Assembly: GCA_001899285.1 (NCBI GenBank)
Contig: MKWA01000015.1
Span: forward strand, 422,826 to 478,726
Reading direction: 5' to 3'
Length of the DNA: 55,901 bases
DNA from: Rhizobiales bacterium 64-17
GTDB taxonomy: Bacteria > Pseudomonadota > Alphaproteobacteria > Rhizobiales > Xanthobacteraceae
This document shows, one piece after another, positions 8,093 through 18,327 of this stretch. Both the position numbers and the translations under genes were made by a program. The notes under the pieces were generated by a model. The model was not told where the DNA came from. It searched no databases and saw nothing but the letters and a program-made list of their open reading frames with translations. Every line of letters begins with the position of its first letter. The stretch's first letter is position 1.

Positions 8093-10257
8093 TCCGCCGC
8101 CTCTTGGGTGTGGCCGAGATGCTTGGCGAGCTTGCGCAGCAGATCGACGGCGGCTTCGGCGATCACGGTGCCGGGCGGAAAGATCGCCTCGGCGCCGGAT
8201 TTAAAAAGCGCATCGTAATCCTGTGGCGGCACGACGCCGCCGACCACGACCATGATGTCGCCGCGACCCTGCTTGGCGAGTTCGGCTTTCAGTTCCGGCA
8301 CCAGCGTGAGATGCGCGGCGGCGAGCGAGGAGACGCCAAGCACATGCACGTCGTTCTCTACTGCCTGCCGCGCGGCTTCCGTCGGTGTCGCGAACAGCGG
8401 GCCGATATCGACGTCGAAGCCGAGATCGGCGAACGCCGAGGCGATCACCTTCTGGCCGCGATCGTGGCCGTCCTGACCGATCTTGGCGACCAGCAGGCGA
8501 GGGCGGCGGCCTTCCGCCGCCTCGAATGCCTCGACCAGTTTGCGCACCTGTTCGACAGCGCCGGTCATGCCGACCTCCCGCTTGTAGACGCCGGTGATCG
8601 CCTTGATCTCGGCGCGATGGCGGCCATAGACCGCTTCGAGCGCCGAGGAAATTTCGCCGACGGTCGCCTTGGCGCGCGCCGCGTCGATGGCAAGCGCGAG
8701 CAGATTGCCGTTGCCGCCTTTGGCTGCGCGGGTCAGCGCCGAGAGTGTGTCCTTCACCGCAGCCGGATCGCGCTCGGCCTTGAGCCGGTTGAGCTTCTCG
8801 ATCTGCTTGGCGCTTACGGCGGTGTTGTCGACCTTGAGCACGTCGAGTGGTGCTTCGTTCTCGGGACGATATTTGTTGACGCCGATCACCGACTGATGGC
8901 CGGCGTCGATACGCGCCTGCGTCTTCGCGGCCGCTTCCTCGATCCGCAGTTTCGGAATGCCGGCCTCGATCGCCTTGGTCATGCCGCCGAGGTCTTCGAC
9001 CTCCTGGATATGATCCCACGCCTTGCGAGCGAGATCGTAGGTCAATCGCTCGACATAATAGGAGCCACCCCACGGATCGGCGATGCGCGTCGTGCCGCTT
9101 TCCTGCTGCAGCAGGATCTGCGTGTTGCGCGCAATGCGCGCCGAGAAGTCGGTCGGCAGCGCGAGCGCCTCGTCGAGCGCGTTGGTGTGCAGCGACTGGG
9201 TGTGGCCCTGCGTCGCCGCCATCGCCTCGATCATGGTGCGCGGCACGTTGTTGAACACGTCCTGCGCCGTCAGCGACCAGCCGGACGTCTGCGAATGCGT
9301 GCGCAGCGACAGCGACCGTGCATCCTTGGGCTCGAACGGCTTGATCAGCTTCGCCCACAGGAGACGCGCGGCGCGCAGCTTGGCGATCTCCATGAAATAA
9401 TTCATGCCGATCGCCCAGAAGAACGAGAGGCGCGGCGCAAACTGGTCGATGGTCAGCCCGGCCTTGATGCCGGTGCGGACATATTCGACGCCGTCGGCGA
9501 GCGTATAGGCGAGTTCGAGATCCTGCGTCGCACCGGCTTCCTGCATGTGATAGCCGGAGATCGAGATCGAGTTGAACTTCGGCATATGCGCCGAGGTGTA
9601 GGCAAAGATATCGGAGATGATGCGCAGCGACGGCGCGGGCGGATAAATGTAGGTATTCCGCACCATGAATTCTTTGAGGATGTCGTTCTGGATCGTGCCG
9701 GAGAGTTTTTCCGGCGGAACGCCCTGTTCCTCGGCGGCGACGACGTAAAGCGCCAGCACCGGCAGCACCGCGCCGTTCATGGTCATCGACACGCTCATCT
9801 TGTCGAGCGGGATGCCGGAGAACAGCGTGCGCATGTCGTAGATGGAATCGATCGCGACGCCCGCCATGCCGACGTCGCCGGCGACGCGCGGATGATCCGA
9901 GTCGTAGCCGCGGTGCGTGGCGAGATCGAAGGCGATGGAGAGGCCTTTCTGCCCGGCAGCTAGGTTGCGCCGGTAGAAGGCGTTGGAATCTTCCGCCGTG
10001 GAGAAGCCGGCATATTGCCGGATGGTCCAGGGCTGCGCGGCATACATCGCCGGATAAGGTCCGCGCAGATAGGGCGCGGCGCCGGGATAAGTGTCGAGGA
10101 AGTCGAGCGGCGCGAGATCGTCTGGCGCATAGGCGGGCTTGACGGCGATGCCTTCCGGCGTAGTCCAGCTTTCGCCGTTGGTCGTCGTCGCGCCGGCGGC
10201 TGCCGGGGCAAAATCCACGGTGACGAAGTTCGGAACTTTGCCCGCACCCTGTGTCAT
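8089..10257 (-). CDS. mutB: Methylmalonyl-CoA mutase, large (catalytic) subunit
   Basis: A 722-residue protein of normal size. The N-terminal TIM barrel has family landmarks ([56 protein letters not shown]). The C-terminal cobalamin-binding domain has the base-on ligand motif D596-G-H598-D-R-G601. It interconverts (R)-methylmalonyl-CoA and succinyl-CoA with adenosylcobalamin, in propionate, odd-chain fatty acid and branched amino acid breakdown or in the ethylmalonyl-CoA pathway. Its ATG overlaps the mutA stop (ATGA). No B12 riboswitch was seen upstream. Confidence 0.97.
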   Translation of the reverse strand: MTQGAGKVPNFVTVDFAPAAAGATTTNGESWTTPEGIAVKPAYAPDDLAPLDFLDTYPGAAPYLRGPYPAMYAAQPWTIRQYAGFSTAEDSNAFYRRNLAAGQKGLSIAFDLATHRGYDSDHPRVAGDVGMAGVAIDSIYDMRTLFSGIPLDKMSVSMTMNGAVLPVLALYVVAAEEQGVPPEKLSGTIQNDILKEFMVRNTYIYPPAPSLRIISDIFAYTSAHMPKFNSISISGYHMQEAGATQDLELAYTLADGVEYVRTGIKAGLTIDQFAPRLSFFWAIGMNYFMEIAKLRAARLLWAKLIKPFEPKDARSLSLRTHSQTSGWSLTAQDVFNNVPRTMIEAMAATQGHTQSLHTNALDEALALPTDFSARIARNTQILLQQESGTTRIADPWGGSYYVERLTYDLARKAWDHIQEVEDLGGMTKAIEAGIPKLRIEEAAAKTQARIDAGHQSVIGVNKYRPENEAPLDVLKVDNTAVSAKQIEKLNRLKAERDPAAVKDTLSALTRAAKGGNGNLLALAIDAARAKATVGEISSALEAVYGRHRAEIKAITGVYKREVGMTGAVEQVRKLVEAFEAAEGRRPRLLVAKIGQDGHDRGQKVIASAFADLGFDVDIGPLFATPTEAARQAVENDVHVLGVSSLAAAHLTLVPELKAELAKQGRGDIMVVVGGVVPPQDYDALFKSGAEAIFPPGTVIAEAAVDLLRKLAKHLGHTQEAAE

Positions 10258-12113
10258 GACACTCCGAGCCTAGCATGGATGGCCTGCAGCGTCGCCAGCA
10301 CGTCGCCGCCTGCAAAGATATAGGTATCGATCCCGGCGGCACGCCAGGTGGCCTCGTTCTCGCCAGGGCGGCCGGCCAGATGGACGGTCGCACCGGCGGC
10401 GGCCAGCGCCTTGGCGGCGTCGACAGCCTCCCGGCCGTAAACCTCGTCAGACGAGCACAGGCAGGCGAGTTTGGCCTCCGAGGCTTTGAATGCGGCGATC
10501 ATGTCGTCGCGCGTCTTGAACCCGTCATTGCCGACCGCCTCGATGCCGCCGGCCTCGTAGAAATTCTTGGCGAAGGTAGTGCGGGCGGTGAAGTCCGACG
10601 GCTTGCCGAGATTGGCAAGAAACACCTTCGGCCGCGCGCCGGTCTTCGCCAGCGCTGTATCGGACGCATTGCGCAACACTTCGAACGGTTCGGACAGCCG
10701 CGCGGCGGGAAGGCCGGTGAAAGCCGGAGCGGGGGCGCTTGCCGTTGCGCGCGGTACGTCGAGCACTGTCACTGCCGCCTCGCCGAGATGCGGGAATTCG
10801 CTGGCGCCGGTGAGAGGTTCCCTCCGTTTCGCCACGGCGGCGGCGCGGGCCGCGCGAGTCTTGGCGATCTTGTCTTGCAGGAAGCCCGTGATGATCGCCT
10901 CCGGCGCGCCGCCCTTGGCCTCGATCTCCTGAAACAGCGTCCATGCCGACCGGCACAGCGCGTCGGTCAAGGATTCCAGACCGCCGGCACCGGCGGCAGG
11001 ATCGGTGACGCGGGCGAGGTTCGACTCTTCGAGCAGGATGAGCTGCGTGTTGCGGGCGACACGGCGCGCGAACGGGTCTGGCAGGCCGAGCGCGGCAGTG
11101 AACGGCAGCACGCTGATCGCATTGGCGCCGCCGAGCGCGGCGGCGGTGACGGCGATGGTCGCGCGCAGCATGTTCACGTAAGGATCGCGCGCGATCATCA
11201 TCCGCCACGCGGTCTCGGCGGTGACGGTCGCCGGCTCCGGCGTCAGGCCGCAGGCGGCTTCCACACGTGCCCACAGTTGTCGCAGCGCGCGGAATTTGGC
11301 GATGGTCAGAAATTCATCGGCGTCGGCGGCGAGGCGGAAGAAGATCATCCGCCGCGCCCGGTCGAGCGGTACGCCGCGGTCGGCGAACAGTCGCAGATAG
11401 GCGACCGCATTGCCGATGACGAAAGCAAGCTCCTGCGCCTCCGAGCCGCCGGCATCGTGCACCGCGCGGCCGTCGGCGATGACGAACGGCCCCTTGAAGC
11501 CTTGCGCGGCGAGTTGATCGACCATGCCGCCGAGCAGCGCGGTGGTCTCCGTCCACGGACGGGGCGCGACGCCGGCGCGCGCCATCAGGCCGAGCGGATC
11601 GTGCGCGAAGCGGATATCGGTTGCGGCCGGATCGACGCCGCGCGCCTTGACCACGGCGGCGAGATTCAGTCCGGCGTCCTTGGTCTGCGTGCTGAGATCG
11701 GTTTCGATAATGACGCCGGCATCGAGATAGATGCCGTCGAGCGCGCGCGACAGCGCCGCCTGCGAACCGTCGAGGCCATAGCCATGCGCGCCGACCGAGC
11801 CGGCGGTGACGAGCAGCAAACCGGTCGCGCCGTTTTCGAGGTCGTGCAGCGCCTGCGCGTTGGCGATGGCCGGATCGGGGTGATCGAGGCGTTGCAGGAT
11901 GGTCCACGGCGCGCTCGCCGCGCGGCCCGGCACCACCGCGCCCGGCGCGCGGGGATAGAGCGGCTCGATACGGATGTCGTCGTAGCTGCGGCTGACGAGC
12001 CGTTTTTCGAAATCGGCGCCCTTGAGCGCGGCATCCACCAGCGCACGCCATTGCGCGGCCGACGTGGCGGGAAACTCGCTGGCCAGCGCCAGCTTATCGG
12101 GCTGATCGGTCAT
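10254..12113 (-). CDS. mutA: Methylmalonyl-CoA mutase, small subunit
   Basis: A 619-residue homologue of the large subunit. It keeps the barrel-like N-terminal half and a degenerate B12-like C-terminal domain in which the D-x-H-x-x-G cobalamin motif is absent (the region reads [17 protein letters not shown]). This is as expected for the non-catalytic partner of heterodimeric mutases such as that of Propionibacterium. It starts 33 bp after folK on the same strand and overlaps mutB by ATGA, so a single long transcript from the fol genes is plausible. Confidence 0.95.
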   Translation of the reverse strand: MTDQPDKLALASEFPATSAAQWRALVDAALKGADFEKRLVSRSYDDIRIEPLYPRAPGAVVPGRAASAPWTILQRLDHPDPAIANAQALHDLENGATGLLLVTAGSVGAHGYGLDGSQAALSRALDGIYLDAGVIIETDLSTQTKDAGLNLAAVVKARGVDPAATDIRFAHDPLGLMARAGVAPRPWTETTALLGGMVDQLAAQGFKGPFVIADGRAVHDAGGSEAQELAFVIGNAVAYLRLFADRGVPLDRARRMIFFRLAADADEFLTIAKFRALRQLWARVEAACGLTPEPATVTAETAWRMMIARDPYVNMLRATIAVTAAALGGANAISVLPFTAALGLPDPFARRVARNTQLILLEESNLARVTDPAAGAGGLESLTDALCRSAWTLFQEIEAKGGAPEAIITGFLQDKIAKTRAARAAAVAKRREPLTGASEFPHLGEAAVTVLDVPRATASAPAPAFTGLPAARLSEPFEVLRNASDTALAKTGARPKVFLANLGKPSDFTARTTFAKNFYEAGGIEAVGNDGFKTRDDMIAAFKASEAKLACLCSSDEVYGREAVDAAKALAAAGATVHLAGRPGENEATWRAAGIDTYIFAGGDVLATLQAIHARLGVS

Positions 12114-12146
12114 ACCCCATGGGCTTACCGGGCTTTTTGCGGCGAT

Positions 12147-12635
12147 TCAACGCGGCAAAAGTCGGTCGATATCGCTTATTCCGATGGCCTTCACGGCCTC
12201 CCCGATCCGTCGCCCGGCGATGACCCGATCCGGGACGATCTCCGCCAGCGGCACCAGCACGAAAGCCCGCTCGAACAGGCGCGGATGCGGCAGCGTCAGG
12301 TCCGGTGTGTCTAGCGTCAGGTCGTCATAGGCGAGGACGTCGATGTCGGCGGTGCGCGGCCCCCAGCGGCGCTCTTGCGCGCGGTCGCGGCCGAGCGCGC
12401 GTTCGACGTCGTGCGCGCGGGCAAGCAGCGCCAGCGGAGCAAGAGTCGTCTCGACGGCGATGCAGAGATTGACGAACGGGGCCTGATCGGTGTCGCCCCA
12501 CGGTGGCGTGCGATAGTCGGACGAGCGGGCAAGGAGCTTGACGGTGATGCCATCGCATAGCATCGCCACCGCCCGGTCGAGGATGGCCCGGCTGTCGCCG
12601 ACATTGCCGCCGAGCGCGAGCAGCGCCTCGCTCAT
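12147..12635 (-). CDS. folK: 2-amino-4-hydroxy-6-hydroxymethyldihydropteridine pyrophosphokinase
   Basis: A 162-residue HPPK of usual length: LGGNVGDS at the start, the PxWGDTDQAPFVN loop, the RWGPRTADIDVLAYDD motif with the two Mg-binding Asp residues, and LPHPRLFERAFVLVPL. It transfers pyrophosphate from ATP to 6-hydroxymethyl-dihydropterin, the step before FolP. It follows folB by 8 bp. Confidence 0.96.
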   Translation of the reverse strand: MSEALLALGGNVGDSRAILDRAVAMLCDGITVKLLARSSDYRTPPWGDTDQAPFVNLCIAVETTLAPLALLARAHDVERALGRDRAQERRWGPRTADIDVLAYDDLTLDTPDLTLPHPRLFERAFVLVPLAEIVPDRVIAGRRIGEAVKAIGISDIDRLLPR

Positions 12636-12643
12636 CGTCGCTC

Positions 12644-13009
12644 TCAGCGGCGCGCGCGGCGCAGCGTCACGCCGACATCGGCGAAGATCGCGGCGATCGG
12701 CGCATGTGGCTTGTGGATCGTCACCTCGATGGCCGAGACGCGCGGGAAGCGCGCCAGCACCGCATCGGCGATGGCGCCGCCGGCCGCTTCGATCAGCTTG
12801 AACCGTTTGCCGAGGAACGCCTCGGTCGCGACGGCGACCACCTGATCGTAGGAGACGGTGTCCTTCACCTTGTCCGACTTCGCGGAGGCGGCGAGATCGA
12901 TGGTCAGGATCATGTCGATATTGAAGCCCTGGCCGACCTTGCCCTCATAGGCCATCACGCCATGGAAGGCATGCAGCGCCAGACCCTTGATGAAAATCGT
13001 GTCGCTCAT
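12644..13009 (-). CDS. folB: Dihydroneopterin aldolase
   Basis: A 121-residue FolB/FolX-fold protein: start IFIKGLALHAFHGVMAYE, with the conserved Glu in the YEGKVGQGF region, DTVSYDQVV, and the KPHAPIAA segment near the end. It cleaves 7,8-dihydroneopterin to 6-hydroxymethyl-dihydropterin and glycolaldehyde, feeding FolK. Its ATG overlaps the folP stop (ATGA), showing coupling. Confidence 0.95.
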   Translation of the reverse strand: MSDTIFIKGLALHAFHGVMAYEGKVGQGFNIDMILTIDLAASAKSDKVKDTVSYDQVVAVATEAFLGKRFKLIEAAGGAIADAVLARFPRVSAIEVTIHKPHAPIAAIFADVGVTLRRARR

Positions 13010-13866
13010 TGCAGGCTCCGCAACGCGGCGTCGATCCGCAACGCCTGAACGGTTTCGCGCACATCATGGGCGCGGATGATGGCGGCGCCATGGGCGACCC
13101 CCAGAAGATGCGCGGCCAGCGAGCCAGGGATACGCTCCTGCGGCTCGCTGGGCACGACGCTGGCGATGAACCGCTTGCGCGAGGCGCCGAGCAGGATCGG
13201 CAGACCGAAGCGCTTGAACGCCGAGAGGCGCGCGATGCAGATCATGCTCTGCTCCGGTGTCTTGCCGAAGCCGATGCCGGGATCGAGCACGATCGCCCCG
13301 CGCGCGATGCCGGCGCGGTCGGCGATCTCCAGCGAGCGCTCGAAAAAGGCCATGACGTCGGCGACGATATCGATCGCCGGATCGGCCTTGTCGCGGTTGT
13401 GCATGACGATAATCGGCGCGCCGTGCTCGGCCGCGACCCTCGCCATGTCGGGATCGCGTTGCAGGCCCCAGACATCGTTGAGGATCGTGGCCCCCTGAGA
13501 TAGCGCCCAGACGGCCACCTTGGCCTTGATGGTGTCGATCGACACCGGAATGCCGAGCGACACGGCGGCCGGCAGCACCGGCGCGAGGCGTTCCAGCTCG
13601 TCTTCGGTGGACACTGGCTTCTGTCCCCCATAGGGACGGGTCGATTCCGCGCCAATGTCGAGAACGTCGGCGCCTTCGGCGACGATGCGCCCGGCCTGCG
13701 CGCGTGCCTGTTCCGGCGTGAAAAACTGTCCACCGTCGGAAAACGAGTCCGGGGTGATGTTGAGGATGCCCATGACCGCCGGCCGGCCGAGCGCGAGCAA
13801 CGCCGAGAGCACCGGCGGGCGGTCCTTGGCGGAGACAGGTACGGCGGAAGCAGGGGCGGCGGTCAT
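13006..13866 (-). CDS. folP: Dihydropteroate synthase
   Basis: A 286-residue TIM-barrel enzyme with the diagnostic GILNITPDSFSDGG loop at residues 33-46, DIGAESTRPY, the SIDT segment and the C-terminal GASRKRFI sulfonamide-binding motif. It joins 6-hydroxymethyl-dihydropterin pyrophosphate to p-aminobenzoate and is the sulfonamide target. First gene of the tightly packed folP-folB-folK set; 81 bp separate it from the DUF4332 gene upstream. Confidence 0.97.
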   Translation of the reverse strand: MTAAPASAVPVSAKDRPPVLSALLALGRPAVMGILNITPDSFSDGGQFFTPEQARAQAGRIVAEGADVLDIGAESTRPYGGQKPVSTEDELERLAPVLPAAVSLGIPVSIDTIKAKVAVWALSQGATILNDVWGLQRDPDMARVAAEHGAPIIVMHNRDKADPAIDIVADVMAFFERSLEIADRAGIARGAIVLDPGIGFGKTPEQSMICIARLSAFKRFGLPILLGASRKRFIASVVPSEPQERIPGSLAAHLLGVAHGAAIIRAHDVRETVQALRIDAALRSLQ

Positions 13867-13947
13867 GACATGCCTTGTTGGCGTGTCTTGGCTTTGAGGA
13901 CTCGTCGGTTGAGTGTCAAGCGCACGGCCCGGTGACCCGGCAGTCGC

Positions 13948-14355
13948 TCAATAGCTGATCTTCGGCGGCAGCGTGCGCGCGGTGTCGATCCACCGCACGA
14001 TCTGGTGATCCGAGGGGAGCTGGCGCACCAGCTTGCGCTGCGCATTGGCGGCGGCCATGGCCTGCGCCAGCCGCTGCGGGTTGCGATAGCCGAGTTCCCG
14101 CACGGTTTCGACGCCGGCGGCCTGCAGCAGCGCGGCATAATCCTTGCCGAGCCCACGGATGCGCAGGCGGTCGGCGGCATTGGCAAGCGCCAGCAGTTTC
14201 CGCTCGGCAAGGCCGGTGCGGGCCGCTAGTGCCTTGCGGCCACGCGTGTCCTTGGCGAGTTCGAGCAGCTTGCCGGTGGTGCGGATGCCGGCGGTCTTCA
14301 GCGCCGCCGCGGCCTCCGGCTCCAAACCCTCGATATCGGCAATGGGATAAGACAT
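13948..14355 (-). CDS. DUF4332 helix-hairpin-helix protein
   Basis: A 135-residue protein with two tandem helix-hairpin-helix-like repeats: IADIEGLEPEAAAALKTAGI and RIRGLGKDYAALLQAAGV each read as I-x-G-(I/L)-G followed by an A-x-x-L-x-x-A-G-(I/V) helix. DUF4332 proteins have this layout and are thought to bind nucleic acid; no enzymatic residues are evident. The start MSYPIADIEG (14355) was preferred over an upstream ATG at 14385. It lies 30 bp downstream of the DUF2267-like gene and upstream of folP on the same strand. Confidence 0.8.
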   Translation of the reverse strand: MSYPIADIEGLEPEAAAALKTAGIRTTGKLLELAKDTRGRKALAARTGLAERKLLALANAADRLRIRGLGKDYAALLQAAGVETVRELGYRNPQRLAQAMAAANAQRKLVRQLPSDHQIVRWIDTARTLPPKISY

Positions 14356-14385
14356 GAAAAACGTTCTGCCCGGATGGGCGTCCAT

Positions 14386-14745
14386 TCAAATGAGTTGTTT
14401 CAGCGCGGGGATCGCTGCGGCGACGTCGCCGACGGCATCGTCGCCGGCGGTCGCGCGCGCATACTGAAAGAATTCGCGCCCGAAGGTTTCGATCTGACCC
14501 ATGCCGAGGCCCGCGCCCATCAGCCGCGTCGCCACGCCCATCAAGCCGCCGGAGTTGAAACCGCCCGCGCTATCGTTCTGATGCGCTTGCAGGAACGCGT
14601 CCGCTCCGGGCAGGCGGGCGAACAGTGCGCGCGATGCGTCCGGTGCTTCCGCCGACAGAAATCCTGTGACGATGGCGAGAGATTTGGTTGCGGTCGCGGT
14701 GTCGATACCGACAGTCGCTGCCAGACGTGCAACCAGCTCGTTCAT
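14386..14745 (-). CDS. DUF2267-like protein
   Basis: A 119-residue protein starting MNELVARLAATVGIDTATAT, with an N-terminal helical half (SLAIVTGFLSAEAPDASRALFARLPGAD pattern) and a Gly/Met-rich second half (GLMGVATRLMGAGLGMGQIE). This arrangement is common in bradyrhizobial proteins annotated DUF2267; the function is unknown. The Gly-rich amphipathic segment could associate with membranes, which is speculation. It is the first gene of the long minus-strand run and diverges from the dipeptidase gene across about 160 bp. Confidence 0.6.
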   Translation of the reverse strand: MNELVARLAATVGIDTATATKSLAIVTGFLSAEAPDASRALFARLPGADAFLQAHQNDSAGGFNSGGLMGVATRLMGAGLGMGQIETFGREFFQYARATAGDDAVGDVAAAIPALKQLI

Positions 14746-14906
14746 CAGACGCTTCGCCCCTACAAGAACGGTCATATTGAACGCCGCCGTAACCGAACAC
14801 AAGTGTTTTGCAGTGCTGCCGATGCGGGTCTTGTTGCCACTGTTGCAACGCTTTTCAGATGCAAAGCGCGTTGCTAGTTTCCTCACGCATTGCAAGGAGA
14901 GAACTG

Positions 14907-16295
14907 ATGAGCACGCTTGACGCGGTGTTGAGCCGGATCGACACGGATATCGATAACAGCATCGAGCGATTGTTCTCGCTTCTGCGCATCGCGTCGATCT
15001 CGACCGATCCCGCCTACAAGGACGATTGCCGGAAGGCCGCCGAGCACGTCGCGACCGATCTGCGGAGCATCGGTTTCTCCGCCGAGGTGCGCCCGACCGA
15101 GGGGCATCCGGTGGTGGTCGGCAAGGTCAAGGCCGGCACGGACAAGGCGCCAAACGTGCTGTTTTACGGGCATTATGACGTGCAGCCGGTCGACCCGCTC
15201 GACCTCTGGAAAACGCCGCCGTTCGAGCCGCGCATCGACACGCTGCCGGACGGCCGCAAGATCATCGTCGCGCGGGGCGCCTGCGACGATAAGGGTCAGG
15301 CGATGACCTTCATCGAGGCGTGCCGCGCGTTCAAGCACGTCACCGGCTCGCTGCCGGTGTCGATCACCACCATGATCGAGGGCGAGGAGGAGTGCGGCTC
15401 GAAACACCTCTATGGTTTCGTGCGTGACCATGCCGACGAGTTCAAGCTCGACCTCGCGCTGGTGTGCGACACTGCGATGTGGGACCAAAAGACGCCGTCG
15501 GTGACGACCTCGCTGCGCGGTCTTGTCTATGAAGACGTGACGATCACCGCTTCGGATCGCGATCTGCATTCCGGCGTGTTCGGTGGTGCGGCGCAAAATC
15601 CGATCCGCATCCTGACGCATATCCTCGCCGCGATGCACGACGACAAGGGCCGGGTGACACTGCCGGGCTTCTATGACGGTGTCGACGAATTGCCGGCCGA
15701 CATCGCTGCCGATCTGAAATCGCTCAACATGACCGAACAGACCTTCCTCGGTCCGCTCGGCTTGAAGCATTCGTCGGGCGAAGCCGGCCGCATGCTGATC
15801 GAGCAGGTGACGACGCGGCCGACGGCGGAATTCAACGGCATCATTGGCGGCTATACCGGCGAGGGCGCGAAGACGGTGATCCCGAGCCAGGCGTCGGCCA
15901 AGGTGTCGTTCCGTCTGGTGGGACAGCAGGATCCGCAGAAGATCCGCGATAGTTTCCGCGCCTTCGTCCGCAGCCGCATTCCCGCCGATTGCAGCGTCAC
16001 GTTCGGCAACCACGGGCTGTCGCCGGCGATACAGCTTTCCTACGACAATCCGGCGCTGAACAAGGCACGCACCGCGCTGGCGGACGAGTGGGGCAAGAAG
16101 GCGGTGACGGTCGGCGCCGGCGGCTCGATCCCGATCGTCGGTGACTTCAAGAGCGTGCTCGGCATGGACTCGCTCCTGGTCGGCTTCGCGCTCGACGACG
16201 ACCGGGTGCATTCGCCGAACGAGAAGTTCGACCTCGCCTGCTTCCACAAGGGTATCCGCTCCTGGGCGCGGATCCTCGCGGCGCTGTCGGCGTGA
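14907..16295 (+). CDS. M20-family metallodipeptidase
   Basis: A 462-residue peptidase of the M20/M25/M40 family. Metal ligands are visible: H89 and D91 in FYGHYDVQP, D127 in ARGACDDKGQ, the catalytic glutamates in IEGEEECGS (157-165), an Asp in LVCDTAMWD, and the C-terminal His in DDDRVHSPNEKF. The dimerisation (lid) domain includes DLHSGVFGGAAQNP. It hydrolyses dipeptides or N-acyl amino acids in the cytosol. The start at 14907 is supported by AAGGAGAG seven bases upstream. Confidence 0.92.
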   Translation: MSTLDAVLSRIDTDIDNSIERLFSLLRIASISTDPAYKDDCRKAAEHVATDLRSIGFSAEVRPTEGHPVVVGKVKAGTDKAPNVLFYGHYDVQPVDPLDLWKTPPFEPRIDTLPDGRKIIVARGACDDKGQAMTFIEACRAFKHVTGSLPVSITTMIEGEEECGSKHLYGFVRDHADEFKLDLALVCDTAMWDQKTPSVTTSLRGLVYEDVTITASDRDLHSGVFGGAAQNPIRILTHILAAMHDDKGRVTLPGFYDGVDELPADIAADLKSLNMTEQTFLGPLGLKHSSGEAGRMLIEQVTTRPTAEFNGIIGGYTGEGAKTVIPSQASAKVSFRLVGQQDPQKIRDSFRAFVRSRIPADCSVTFGNHGLSPAIQLSYDNPALNKARTALADEWGKKAVTVGAGGSIPIVGDFKSVLGMDSLLVGFALDDDRVHSPNEKFDLACFHKGIRSWARILAALSA

Positions 16296-16316
16296 GCGGC
16301 GCGCTTCTCTGGTAGC

Positions 16317-16463
16317 CTCATGGTGAGGAGCATCGCCACCAGCGCGTTGACGCGCGTCTTCGACGCGCTATGGCGATGCGTCTCGAACCATGGGGCGGGC
16401 GTGAGGTTGTGGCCGCCACATCCTTCGAGACGCATCGCTCTGCGATGCTCCTCAGGATGAGGC
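16317..16463. repeat. Nested inverted intergenic repeat, copy 1
   Basis: The outer arms read CCTCATggTGAGGAGCATCG and its inverse at the right end (CGATGCTCCTCAGGATGAGG with small changes). An inner pair, GCGATGCGTCTCGAAC against TTCGAGACGCATCGC, nests within. The whole would fold into a multi-arm cruciform or RNA. A second copy with the same plan lies at 45177-45287. No coding potential. This is the type of palindromic repeat common between genes in bradyrhizobia and relatives. Confidence 0.85.
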
Positions 16464-16520
16464 GGAGTGAGAGTTGCGCTGACCTCTCCGCGCGGGGCGC
16501 CGCTCCGCGAGGTCACATCG

Positions 16521-18176
16521 TCACGGCGGCGGCATCGTCAGCAGGTCGCCGACCGTGCGGCCGCGGATGTCGTAAACCGTGGCGAAGGTGACGTCGTCGC
16601 GCACCACCTTGGCGATCACCGGCGCGTTGAGATTGCGGCAATAGAACTCGCCAAGCGTCAGGGCGAAATCGGCGCGGCGCGGATCGGCGGTGGTCTGGAA
16701 TTTGGCGCCCAGTTCGACCTGCGCCACCCGCTGCGGGCCGCACACCGCGACGATCCAGTAGCCGCGTGGGGGGCGCTTCTCTCCGGTTTCCTTGAGGTGC
16801 GCGCGCAGATCCTCGGTCGCCTGCTTGAAGGCGAGGCCCCAGTAATCGAGCATGTAGTTGAGGTCGGCGCCGCGCACGCCGCCAGCCAGCCAGTTGAAAT
16901 GCGCGTACTGATAAGGATGCAGCCGCACCATGTCGGTGATCGAACTGCCGATACCGAGGGCGATGAGGGCGGCACCTGTGGCGAAGGCTGCGACATGGCG
17001 CGTGCGCAGCCAGGTCAGTACCCATACCGCGCCGACGGCGGCGATCGCCGCGATCGGCGGCAGAATGAAGGTGAAGTGCCGCACGCCGTTATAGAGCGCC
17101 GGCCGCGAAATCATCGCATAGACCACGGGAATGAGCGCGGCGCCCGCGACCATCAGCAGCGCGGCGCGCCGGCGCGCCGAGAGGTCGCGGCGGAACGCCG
17201 TGATGGCGGTGCCGATCAGGCCGATGGCGCCGGCAAGCAGGACGATCTCCGGCAGTTTCAGCGAGAATAGTTTCGGCAGATAGGTTGCCGGCATGTCCGG
17301 TACCGAGACGAGGGCGCCCTCGTATAATTCCTTCCACGGCTTCTCGAAGAAATGCGCGAAGTATTCGACCGCGAGCAGCGGGTTGAGCGGATCGAGCACG
17401 GCCCACGGCCACAGCAGGCCCATCGTCACATAGGCGATCGGCAACAGCGGCAGCATCAGCAGGACGAAGCGGCCGAGCCGCCGCCATGCTTCCCGCCAGC
17501 CGCGTGTGTGCGCATCGTCGATGAGGAGCAGCAGCATCGCCGGTAGCATGTAGAGCGCGCCGATCAGCGCGAGGATGCGCGTGCCGGTGGCAACACCGAG
17601 GGCGAGGCCGACGCAGACGACCACCGCGCGCGGCGGCTCCGGGTAGTGTTCGAGCGCATGCACCAGAGCGAGCAGCAGGAACGCCATCGCCACCGCGAAC
17701 GGCGCGTCCTTCGGGTTCATGAACATATGCCCGTAGAACAGCGGCAGGGTGGCGAGCAGCAGGGCGGTGAGGAAACCGGCGGCGGGACCGCCGAGCCGCC
17801 GCCCCAGCCGCCAGGTCGCGGCGATGCCGGCGATGCCGATCAGCCCGCCGATCAGCCGCCGGGTCTCGAACAGGTCGAACGGCAGGATCTTGGCGGCGAG
17901 CGCGGCCAGCATGTCGAAGCCGCCGCCATACATGTAGAGATTGACGAACGACAGCGCGCGCTGATCGCGGAATCCGGAGCCGTACAGCGACAGCAGCAGG
18001 TCGCCGTATTGCGAATGGGTGTAATCGTCCCAGCCGAGGCCGTAATCGCGAAAGGTCAAGCCCGCCGCGATCACCAGCACTGCCAGCAGCGCGAGCGCGA
18101 GGCGATCGAAAACGGGACGGGCCGCCCAAAGACTGGCCGGTCCCGCGAAAGACGATGGTCCGGCTCGCATCATCAT
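16521..18176 (-). CDS. GT-C family glycosyltransferase (PMT_2/ArnT-like)
   Basis: A 551-residue integral membrane protein with about ten or more hydrophobic helices. After the first helix it has the acidic motif GLGWDDYTHSQYGD (Asp50, Asp51) expected of GT-C transferases of the dolichyl-phosphate-mannose mannosyltransferase (family 39) type, then a soluble C-terminal region. Such enzymes move a sugar from a polyprenyl phosphate carrier to protein or lipid at the periplasmic face. Donor and acceptor are unknown. The first of three consecutive ATGs (18176) is taken as start; an upstream ATG at 18269 would add an unlikely Arg-rich leader. Confidence 0.8.
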   Translation of the reverse strand: MMMRAGPSSFAGPASLWAARPVFDRLALALLAVLVIAAGLTFRDYGLGWDDYTHSQYGDLLLSLYGSGFRDQRALSFVNLYMYGGGFDMLAALAAKILPFDLFETRRLIGGLIGIAGIAATWRLGRRLGGPAAGFLTALLLATLPLFYGHMFMNPKDAPFAVAMAFLLLALVHALEHYPEPPRAVVVCVGLALGVATGTRILALIGALYMLPAMLLLLIDDAHTRGWREAWRRLGRFVLLMLPLLPIAYVTMGLLWPWAVLDPLNPLLAVEYFAHFFEKPWKELYEGALVSVPDMPATYLPKLFSLKLPEIVLLAGAIGLIGTAITAFRRDLSARRRAALLMVAGAALIPVVYAMISRPALYNGVRHFTFILPPIAAIAAVGAVWVLTWLRTRHVAAFATGAALIALGIGSSITDMVRLHPYQYAHFNWLAGGVRGADLNYMLDYWGLAFKQATEDLRAHLKETGEKRPPRGYWIVAVCGPQRVAQVELGAKFQTTADPRRADFALTLGEFYCRNLNAPVIAKVVRDDVTFATVYDIRGRTVGDLLTMPPP

Positions 18177-18267
18177 CGCGCGTTGATCATTGGCCGCGGA
18201 GCCTAGCTGGTATGGCTGTATGGCGCATGAACGAAAGCGGGCGGCATCGCGTCGAAAACCCGTCAAC

Positions 18268-18292
18268 AAAAACGGGGCCTTCCGGCCCCGTT
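18268..18292 (-). terminator. Intrinsic terminator of sodB
   Basis: A 9-bp perfect stem (18271-18279 with 18284-18292), tetraloop, and a run of T residues on the minus strand (A run on the plus strand at 18268-18272), 35 bp after the sodB stop. Confidence 0.8.
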
Positions 18293-18327
18293 GATGTCTG
18301 TCTTGATGCCTGTCTTGCGCGAGCCCG

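Noticed and set aside
12114..12146. Cobalamin riboswitch for the mut genes
   Set aside because: Only 33 bp lie between folK and mutA, far too short for the riboswitch, and no B12-box was noticed upstream.
8104..12314. Two very long plus-strand open frames opposite mutB and mutA
   Set aside because: They mirror the codon structure of the real genes, have low-complexity Arg/Gly/His-rich translations and match no family; both opposite genes are certain.
16317..16463. Possible remnant insertion sequence
   Set aside because: The inverted arms enclose no transposase remnant and the element recurs with the same size elsewhere, fitting an intergenic palindromic repeat.
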